Source: Dysidea avara | Taxonomy: Eukaryota > Porifera > Demospongiae > Dictyoceratida > Dysideidae | Assembly (NCBI RefSeq): GCF_963678975.1 | Contig: NC_089279.1 | Span: forward strand, 29,048,525-29,112,524 | Length of the DNA stretch: 64,000 bases | Direction: 5' to 3' | Shown: in pieces, positions 45,657 through 55,800 of the stretch | How positions within the stretch are numbered: position 1 is the stretch's first letter | How the letters are laid out: every line of letters starts with the position of its first letter | Program-made: the position numbers and the translations under genes | The notes under the pieces: generated by a model | Seen by the model: only the letters and a program-made list of their open reading frames with translations | Told to the model about the DNA's origin: nothing | The model's database searches: none

Positions 45657-45785
45657 CAAGGGTTCAGTTTACGAAATTATTGTTCTTGACTCTTTGTAGA
45701 TCGTCGAGATGTAGCTTTGTTCGCTTCACGTACAAAGTTACATCTAGACGATCTACAGAACAATCATTTCGTATAAACCCTTGGA
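45657..45785. repeat. Small fold-back element with CCAAGGGTT ends
   Basis: CCAAGGGTT...TTTACGAAAT and TGTAGATCGTC are repeated in inverse in the right half, with a loop at ~45720-45732. ~129 bp. It abuts the 5' end of the RLE retrotransposon. No target duplication identified. Confidence 0.65.
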
Positions 45786-45937
45786 ACTATATATGTCCCC
45801 ACCTCGATAGAGAGGTTTCTAAAGGGAACCTACTAAATAATTTTTGGCTCAGCAAACTGCCGCCGTCAAAAGTCCTAGGCGATGTCAAATCCCCAGCAGG
45901 TGTATGGGGTGTGGGGCTTGCATTGATAGGTGCATTA

Positions 45938-46479
45938 TAGTCTCGCGTGGCCAGACCCTTTCCGCGCAGCCGCTTATCGATTTGAAATTATAAGCGCCGC
46001 GCTACAAGGGTCTGGAACAGTTCACGTATTTAAAATAATCTACAATCCCCAGTGGTTGGGGAGTGTAAATTGGCTCACGCGATCCCTCAATCGCCAAAGT
46101 AGTCTGATTACTGAAGAACGAGTTGAAGGCCTCTGGGGATGACGACTATCGACCCGTGTGGGCTTTGCCTTCTACCTACTACTGAATCTTCAACAAGTAC
46201 GGTTGAATAAAGACAAACAAGTTCAGTTCATCTCGAGGTAAAGGAAAGTAGGCGAAAGATTTAAGCGGATTTGCCGGTCAGAACAGACTAAAGATTCAAG
46301 GGAAAACACGTTGCATTTTTGTACCTTTGTATTTTAGGTGTTACCCAGCCAATCAATTGTCACCAATAACGTGTCAAAAAATTTCATGTTCACGAACTAT
46401 TCCAGACCCTTGTAGCGCGGCGCTTATAATTTCCGATCGATAAGCGGCTGTGCGGAAAGGGTCTGGCCACGCGAGACTA
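45938..46479. mobile_element. MITE with long inverted repeats, TAGTCTCGCGTGGCCAGACC
   Basis: ~85-base inverted repeats start TAGTCTCGCGTGGCCAGACC and continue through GCCGCTTATCGAT and AAGCGCCGCGCTACAAGGG. The 9-bp flanks are GGTGCATTA (45929-45937) and GGTGTATTA (46480-46488), one difference. 9-bp duplications and long TIRs recall Mutator-like elements. Second copy at 53931-54028. It lies ~380 bases upstream of ML gene D. Confidence 0.8.
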
Positions 46480-46770
46480 GGTGTATTATGGGAAGAAGTT
46501 CCAGTTGGTACAAAGAATCCGCCTACTCGGCCTAGTTCCACTTATACTAGCACTTGCAACTGTAATAGAAGAGTTTATTGCACCTATATTTTTGTAACAA
46601 ACGATTAGAAGATCAAATTGTATGGCTTCGTAATCTTTACATCACGATTAATTAGGGCGTGCGCGACAGTGACACGACCACAATTACAACGGGAGATTAC
46701 GACCGACAACACAAGGATACTCGCACTCGTCCTCGCAAGGATCCCAACGTAACACAAGCCTCGACATAAG

Positions 46771-46833
46771 CAGACTGGGCGGGGCTGGCCTGGCAGGGGC
46801 AGAGAGGAGGCCGTAGCTAGACTCATCGTCTCA
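46771..46833 (+). promoter_or_regulatory. Conserved upstream block of ML gene D
   Basis: Matches 37879-37936 upstream of gene C (GCAGAGAGGAGGCCGTAGCT core). It ends ~23 bases before the ATG at 46857, so it is likely promoter plus 5' leader. Confidence 0.5.
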
Positions 46834-46856
46834 ATTAAAAGCTGTGGACAGTGACA

Positions 46857-49800
46857 ATGAAGATAATTTTTGTTCTTGCCGCGTTCTGCCTCGTTCTAGT
46901 AAGTGCCAACCTACTGGTGAAAGATCCCGACGAAATATCATGTACTACCGACTTTTCTTGTAGTAAGTTTGTCAGTGTGCTCGTTTAACCATAGATAATA
47001 TATACCTTACCCGGGATTGGAAACCAGACACACTTCAATACAAAAATCGCGAGCCGTCAGCATTGTAATAATTAACACTTTCGCTTTGATATGTAAGGTT
47101 TCACCTCGCCGACAGAAGAAAGGAAAGAACGGGTAGATAAGCTACTAGTTGTGAACATGAAGAGGATTTACCGTGGTGGTAAGAACAATACTGTTGTATT
47201 ACTTGCATACAATCGTCAAAATTTTGAACAAATAGCGTTTGACGCGGTTTATGCAAAAATGGCTTTTTAGTCGTACCCTCGACTTTTGGGGTTCGTAGAG
47301 CAGTGTGGGAGCGATATATTTCGATGTAAACTACACTGTTTGAAAGCTGAGACATTAGCGGACAAAATCATGCAACTTAAAACCCTTAGTTTTACCGTTT
47401 ATGCCATCAAATTGCAGCGCAATTGCGAAGCAAGCGATTTTGAGGTATTAAGTTTTGAGGCCTACAGGTCATTTTCTAAAGGCTACTAACTTTCTTTCTT
47501 AAGTATTTCCTGTAATTCATATGTGTACAAACAAAATAGGATAGTTTTAAGGCTGCTGACTTGTACTGATGTAGGCGAAATCCTTGAATCTTCAAGTGAA
47601 TGCAAGTATTTCCTTTTCAGAACTGTTGCTTTATTATTATGCATATAGCTATAGTTTGCACTGGATTTTTTTACAGATGAATGATAGGAGAGGTCACAGA
47701 AAGCTTAGACTTCATAGTAACAAACACTGGCAGCCTAAACCTAAGAGGCTACCAGTTTCAATTCCTTTGAGAGATGTGTCAGTGCTGAAGGTGTCTCTGC
47801 CACTGTCATTTCAGGTGTCTCTGCCTTTGTGCTGATTTGTTGATGCACCAGTCAGGTCTTTGGATATTTTGCACAGTAGACTGAAACAGTGTAATGGCAT
47901 TCCTTCAGGTATAGTGACACAGTGTGTGCAGATGCTTAGCTAAATCGTTCCTTTTACAGGGTGGATTGATACAATCCAAAATGCAGAATTGAGAATATTC
48001 CAACTGGGTTATTTTGAGTCTGGCACTGAGGTTTTAAGATCGTTAGCCATTAAGGAAGACTTCTCATGGATTGTGAATTATAAAAGAGAAACTCTGAAGC
48101 CCTCATCTGCTCTTTTGAAAGACATTCCGACATCTCTTAATTCAGGTATTGGTTGGATTGCTGTACGATATTAAACATGCAATGGAAATTTTATGTTTCC
48201 TGTAGTTTCACATGTATCAAACTTTATCAACATTCTACGTACAAGCAAGGTTTGCGAAGGCAACTGTGATGATGCATTCTTGAAGCTCCCAAACATTCAG
48301 AATGGCGAACTCAAAGATAATTCAAGTAAGCTGTCCTTTCTGCATACATTTAACTGTATGTAAAGTCAATAGAACATGACAAGTTTTATGTGTGCATACC
48401 TTTGTTGTGTTCACGATACTTTGATGTGAATAACTTTTGTAGGAACCAGCACTGTGGCAGCACTGGACACCGCAAGGACTGGTAGTTTATCCATCTATCA
48501 TGTTGAGTGTGATATATTGATGAACAGTACAGAAGAGTCCAGGCTGTGCATATGTTGTAAGAAATACAAGAAAACACTATCAGCTATGCTGTCACGTCGC
48601 CGAAAAGATCAGAAGACTCATCCCAGCAGTCATACAACTTATGCGAATTTGAGTGCGTCTGAAAAAGATGAGCGTTTGAGAAATCTACACCAGGAGAGCA
48701 AAAAAGCAAAGCTTCGTGTTTGTCGATTACAAGAGAAGATTTCAACTGCAGCTACCCAAGACGGTGTAACCTTAAATGTTGATCTGCATGATGATATGAA
48801 GGCTATGATGGATGCAACCACAAAGCAAGTACATTCTATGTATCCAGAAGGATCTTTTCAATGCCTTTTTTGGGACCAACAGCAAACAGCGTGCTCTATA
48901 AAGGACTCTCGGTCAATGAAGTGGCACCCACTAGTCATTAAGTGGAGCTTGTATCTCAGACATTTATCTGGAAAATCATATGAACTACTGCGGAAAACAG
49001 GGTGCATCAAACTGCCTTCACAAAGAACACTGCGTGATTACACCCACTATACATCAACTACCATCGGCTTCTCTGCAGAAACAGATCGAGAGCTTTACGA
49101 CATTGCTTTTTTGAGTAACGAGCTTAACAGATATGTCTTCTTAGTCATGGGTGAAGTTCATATCAAGACTGACCTTGTATATGATAAACACCAGGGTTCT
49201 TTAATCAGCTTTGTCAATCTAGGCAACACTAACAATAGACTGCTTGAATTTGAGAATGCTTTAGGTGAGACACAACATGAACAACAACTCGCAAGTTCAA
49301 TGTTGGTGCTAATGGTGAGAGGCATTTTTCAGAAGTTGAACTACCCATATGCGCAGTTTGCTTGTAACAACCTCAGTGGAGAGTTGATGTTTGACCCTGT
49401 GTGGGAGGCAATATCAAGGCTTGAGAGAATGGGCTTCCGTGTTTTAGGAATTACGTGTGATGGTGCATCACCAAATCGTCGATTGTGGAAACTCCTCAAT
49501 GCCAAAGATGAAATGGTCTACAAAGTACCCAACCCTTTTGCACGAGAGGGACCACGTGACTTGCATTTCATATCTGATCCTCCTCATTTGCTAAAAACAA
49601 TTAGAAATAGCTGGAACAGTAACAAACGAAAATTATGGGTAAGTTGATAGCTATAGCTGCAATGAGAGTACGTTATTTTTCCTTTTACATTTAGTGCAAT
49701 GGTAAAGATATATCATGGGGGCACTTAGAACAACTTTACCTTGATGATACAGGAGGACTACAAGCAGTACCCCAACAAGGAGGAGTTATTAGACAAGTGA

Positions 49801-52800
49801 AAAAGCTGAGGTACGAGCATGTTTATTTAACGACGTTTTCGAAGATGAGAGTGGATTTAGCTGCACAAGTAAGTTCACAAGAAGCATGCTATATAATGCA
49901 TTATACATGTGTAGGCTCTTAGTGAGACAGTGGCTAAGTCGCTTGAAGAGAATTATGGTGAAGAAGTACAGGAAACAGTCAAGTTTGTTAAAATGATCGA
50001 TAAGTTTTTTGATTGCTTCAACGTATCCAATGCTGTTACTGGATACCACAGCAGGAAATCATTCAAAGATCCCTACACTTCTAAAAAGGATTTTCGTTTG
50101 CAAGTATGTTATTGGTATTATTATAATGTATGCATTGGGGTGTGACATTGTTTGTAGACAGTAGACCATTTTAGAGAACTACTTAGTAGATGTTGTACTT
50201 TATTGTTTGCTTATGCACTGCAGTGGCTTGAAGAAGAATTTTTGCCTTACTTGGAGAACTGGGAGAAAAGTGTCTATGAAAGGGAAGGATTTTCTCCAAA
50301 ACAAAAGGAAATGATGTTAATGCCTAGGGAAACTCGTCTTGGCATCACTGTCACAGGTATTGCATGCAGTAATAATATATTATTTTAATTATCAATTAAT
50401 CTTTTTTAGTTAAATCATTTGTGGAACTGGTTAAATACATATTCACCATACCAGGAGTTAAAATCTTCTTGAGTGAGAGGCTTTGTCAAGATCCTCTTGA
50501 AAATTACTTTGGCTGCCAAAGGCAACGTGGAGGGAGACATGAAAACCCAAATGTCAGTGATTTTTGTAAGAATAGTCAGGCACTGAAAGTAATCAATTCT
50601 GTTTGTGGAAGCATTTCAAAAGGAAATTGCCGTGGCAAGAAGCAGTCTATAGATATAGAGCAGGAGAGCAGGCCACTTAAGAAACGGTGCAAGGCTAAAT
50701 GTAGGGACAAATCTTATTCTAAGCTTATAAAGCTACCAAGAGTGTTCAAAAGCAAATTGAAGTTACTGGCAGCCAAAAAGGTTAAAAAAAAGTCATTTGC
50801 TCCAAGAAAAGAATTGTTTACAGCTTCAAAATATTTGGATATTCCTGTACAGAAAGTTGTTACTGTTGATATGCCTGCCAGTTCAAGCGATAACCCTAAC
50901 AGTAATGATGTGCCAGCACCAGTACTTAATGAAAAAGCAACATCAGATGTGACAGAAGCCTCCCATGAATCTTGCTCGAATGATCAGGTGAAAAGTCATA
51001 AGCATCAGCAAACTTCTGCAGAAATAGACATTGTTGAAATGGATGAAAAGGATACACTTGCTGGCAGTCACGATAGAAATGATGTGACAGAAATGGACAT
51101 ATCATTTGAGCAGAAGGCCCATTCTACTGATGATGATATGATTAGTGAGGCACTAGGACCAGGACCTGCGGAGGAAGAATTATCAAGGTGTTGTACCATT
51201 ACTTTAACACGTCATGACTTCTGGACTTTAAAAGATACCGGATGGTTAAATGACCAAGTAAGGCTATTCGTGATGTAGTACTTATTTTTTATGTGTTGCC
51301 ATTTTCTTTTGCTAGGTGATAAACTGCTACATGAAATTAGTAGCTGAGGCCAACACAGATGTCTACGTATACAGCACATTTTTCTATCCAAAGCTTGTAC
51401 GTTTTGGTTCCCAGGCAGTGTGCCGGTGGACAAAGGAAACTGATTTATTTAGCAAGAGGTTGTTGTTGGTTCCAGTGCACCTTGGAGCACACTGGTGTTT
51501 AGCAAGCATAAGCACAGCTGACCTACAGCTTGTTTATTATGACTCGCTGCATGAACCAAATCCAGCATGTTTGGAAGCATTAAAATCATATATTTTAGAG
51601 AAATCATCCAACTGTGCCTCTACCACGGAATGGAATTGCTCTACTTCGCAAGGTGTTCCACAACAGACAAATAATTCAGACTGTGGTGTGTTTGTATGCA
51701 GAATTGCTCAGTGCCTGGCTAACAAAACTTCTTTCAACTTTAGTCAATGTGATATGGCTAGCATTAGGCAACAAATGGTATTAGAATTACTTCTGCAAAA
51801 GCTGTTGCCTCATATTCCATTTTTATTATCAATTAATTAATATTTTGCTTGTATCATTTACTGTGTTGTTGTAATCACAAAATAAAGTTGTGTTATGCAT
51901 AGCATTGCAAATGTTAATAATATAATATAAGCTGCTATCATACAAGTCTCTACGTAAGCTTTTTGACCGCTGTGTACTCTTTTTTGCTGACTGCTTAAAT
52001 TTCTCCATCCAAAAGCTCGCATATGAAAATCCACGGATAGTCACATAAAGCTGCACTATTTCCTTAAGAAGTGCACTATGTACCTCCTTCTCACCAATCT
52101 CAAAATCTGCAGTGGAAATCAGCCAATAAAATTCAACATCATCACTGGAGATAACTTTTTCAACAATCTCCTCTTTTTTTCCAGCTGCTGGGTTGCTACC
52201 AAGTAACATTTTTAGGCATTCTCTCACTTCTTCTTCTATTGCAATAAACAATATAAATGTTGTTTCTTTAACATACCATAGCCCACCTCTATCTAGTGCT
52301 AATGTCCATTCTTCAGAACTGCCACATTCACTATGTTCTTCGGGTGTGTGTCCTTTGTTAAAGCCATCAGGCACAATACCATCTCTTCCTTAAGCTCATG
52401 TTTACTGCGTTCGATTTTCTTACGTAAATGTCTACAAACATAGCCGGCAGCATAACAAAGAGCATTGCCTTCGCGTTTTGTTACAGCTGGCGCTGGATCA
52501 ACCTTGGTTTCAGCTGTACACCCTGTCACATGATCACTAATGTATCCCCTGAACAAAATATCAGTTAAATGCTGATACAGGATAGGTGTAGCAGCCACAT
52601 TAGCGGAGTCCAAAAAATTTACCCAGTCCTCTCGAAATTTCTCTGAAGAGCACAACAGAAAAAAGTTTCTCCAAAGTTTCTCACGATTGCATGATTTCTT
52701 CTTACAAGAGCTCATTGCCTGTTTCAGGTCTTCTGACAATTTCAAAACAAATGTTGTAAAACAGTTATTGTTGGCAGCATCAAGACACCAGTCCAACAGA

Positions 52801-55800
52801 ATCTGTGCCACTTTTCTTGCTTCAATTGCTTCTGAGGACATTATTTTAAATGAATCATCATTCAATACGCTTCTGAGTGCTTCCACAAAAGCATCTTTTG
52901 CTTTGGGACCTGCATTGAAAGAAAAAGACAGGTATGGTATAGCATAGTAAGGTATATATTATCTATGGGTATAGCTAATGAATGGCTACATCAACATAAC
53001 TTGCACACAAACAAGGCCAGGCCAGGCACATCAGTGATTGAATGTTTAAGCTGTAAAAATGCCCAAATTTTGCTACCAGCGCTGGTTGTTTATTGTTAGC
53101 TATAATGACAACGAACCAGCATCGTCATTTCCATCGGATTCTCCGCTCTTCCGCTTCGAGCTCTTCTTTCTAGCACGAGTTCTTTTACGAGTTCCAGCAT
53201 TCGCCATTTTATAAAACACGGACTGAATTACGGAATTACGTTACACTAAACTCGCGATACTACAACGCTGAGTGAACTTGTTGATAGGTGTTGATTGCCT
53301 CCGTTTCCAATCCCGGGTAAGGTATATATTATCTATGGTTTAACGTACGAATTGATCCAGCAATCCACAGACACGGACAAATATGATGTGACGAATCTGG
53401 CACTCTCATTTAATCCTGACCCACCAGAGAAAGGAAAGAACGTCACCGTCACTCTTACTGGGACTGTCAGTAAGTTAAATCATTCAAGGGGTAATCACTG
53501 CCAATAGTCCTGCCATCTGTGACCTGGATCAAAATCAAATCAAACGATCATAACGAAAATGTATGTTAAATTGTCAAGCAATCAAGGTTGTCAAAATCGA
53601 GCCATCAAAACTTTACAATTGCTGTACAACACCATAAGGCCACTATTTGGTGATCTGTTTTCACCTGAAAATTCCAAATGTAGAGTGTGAGTGGGTGATT
53701 ACCATAATACTTGCTGCAATATAGCTAGCTAGGTTATTTTCATACCTCTATACCCTCCAGGGCCTGATATACTGCATAACATGCAATTTGCTAACTTAGC
53801 CATAGCTATAGATGTAGCTACATACAGATTTCCTTCGTCATGTGATCAGGGATCAACTTGCTTGTAAACTTCATTGCACCAATCTTTCACATTCTCTGGG
53901 CTACAATGCACAAGGTAGGTAGCTACTGTATAGTCTTGTGTGGCTAGACCGCTTTTTCTACCACGGTACTTATAATTTCACACTGATAAGTGGCATGGGA
54001 GAAAAAGCGGTCTGGCCACACGAGACTAGCTAGTGTACATGTATGAACTGCACATCCTCAACATTTGATTAATCAGATGAAAAAATGGTTAAATCTTTAA
54101 TAATGGGGAAATACGTGCAGCAGTAAAACATGCAGGCTCTGATGAAAAACAGAAAGTCATTAAATAGTGGCCTAAAGAATTAAAATAGCTAGCTATATGC
54201 AAAAATAGTGTGGTGGTGTTGAGGGTCAAATAGCAGCATGTGCCAACTGCCCAAACTAATTACTTATAATACATGCAAAGACACTTACTTAGCTACATAA
54301 ATTTACTAGTGATGCACCGATACTACTTTTTCACTACTGATCCGATGCATTTGTGGCCGGAAATAGCCGATGCCAATCCAATACTGATACTTTACCCCAC
54401 AGGAATATAGAAGAAGCAGATAGTGATTTGAATAAAAGTTAATGAACCAGCTACTAAACGCATTTGCTAATCTCATTTGCTGGTTTTGTGGCTATCAATT
54501 AAGCGGAAGATAATAGTTTATGGCTTCAATGAATCTTATTTCGTGGCTTATTGCCATTTCCAATGCTAGTAACTGGCTTCTTTCAAAGAATTCATGGCTT
54601 ATATCAGCTCTTACTCAACTCCGTTCGATGCGCTATGTACACCGCCATCTTTAAAAGTAATTAAATAACGTTATTTAAAGTATCAGTTGGTATCAGGAAT
54701 TTATAGCTTTACCGATGCAAGTCCGATACCGCCATAATGGGTTCGATACCGATACTAGTATCGGTATCGGTGCATCACTAAAATTTACAGAGCAGGAGAG
54801 TTTAGAACACTTACAACAGGGACACAAGTAATTGAGAGTACAATCATTGTTTACATCAAAATTGTTGACAAAATGACTCCAAAAAAAAGTTTTTAGTTGC
54901 CTTTCGATTTCCCGGATACATTTTGTTCCCGGTCACAGATGGTTCTACTAGTGACTACCCCTTGTCATTCAATGAGTATCTGGGTGTGGTATAATCATGT
55001 CTTGTAAGCCTTCTCCATAATGATGCACTAACTTTATACATTAACTTTGTTTTTCCCTGTAATTCCATGTGCTTACTATGTCAAATGTAGTGTACCACAT
55101 CAAAAAGTTACAAAGAAAAAGTAAGTCTGGTCACCTGGGGACCAGAAACATATAGCTAACTTTGCACGGCCTTAGGTTACTTTTAAAATGAAGTAGGGAT
55201 CCAAGTGATGAAACAAGAGATTAATGATGGCATTACAAGATATCTCAGTGGGAAAATCCCTACATTGGCATGTTATAACAATTATTTTGTTCGATGCCAA
55301 AGTAGGGATTTTCCCACCAAGCTATGCTATAAAACCATCATTCATCTCTTGTTTCACTACCTTTTATCGCTTGGATCCCTACTTCATTTTTGAGTTAAAA
55401 AGTTTATAATTAGGGCGAGCCCCATACTAACAAGAGTCCTGAAAATATTCCTTGTTTTGTCATACATATGTATGACTGTGTCATGGATTTTTGACGCTAA
55501 CCAAAGTGTTATAAATCATTCCATATTTGGTTGTGCATGTGTTGGGCAGTGCCACTTACTTTGTGACACTAGCCCGAATCTTGTAAATCATTTCGTGCTC
55601 TAAATGGAAGAAACAAAATTAATGCTACACCTTAACCGCTCAGCGTCTCAGGGAACTTTATAGATTGCAGATGAAAAGAGAAACACCAGAAAAAGCAGAA
55701 TTGAGGTGCTGCTGAACTGTATCCGTAGAATCTATGTATACGGGCTATGCCTTTACCCGTATTTAATTATAATCACTATTAGTATTAAACGCTTGATCAT

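Larger units (their letters stand above)
46989..53338. mobile_element. P-element-like DNA transposon with Ulp1 protease, 6.35 kb
   Basis: Perfect 36-bp terminal inverted repeats begin CCATAGATAATATATACC, and the flanks are TTTAA on both sides (46984-46988, 53339-53343). The same intron of ML genes C and E reads GCTCGTTTTAAC, so the empty site is known and the target duplication is confirmed. It carries two genes: plus-strand transposase-Ulp1 (47677-51840) and a minus-strand companion (53207-51829), converging tail to tail. Classical P elements make 8-bp duplications; 5 bp (or TTAA plus one base) differs and is nearer Kolobok-type insertion. Confidence 0.9.

Noticed and set aside
47814-47855. 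In-frame TGA (47833) as proof that the transposase is dead
   Set aside because: A 42-base GT-AG intron removes the stop and keeps phase; other introns of this gene are of similar size (46-60).
48454-49647. The 397-codon frame as a stand-alone gene
   Set aside because: It is the largest exon of the transposase; good splice sites at 48443 and 49638 join it in phase to neighbours, and family motifs continue on both sides.
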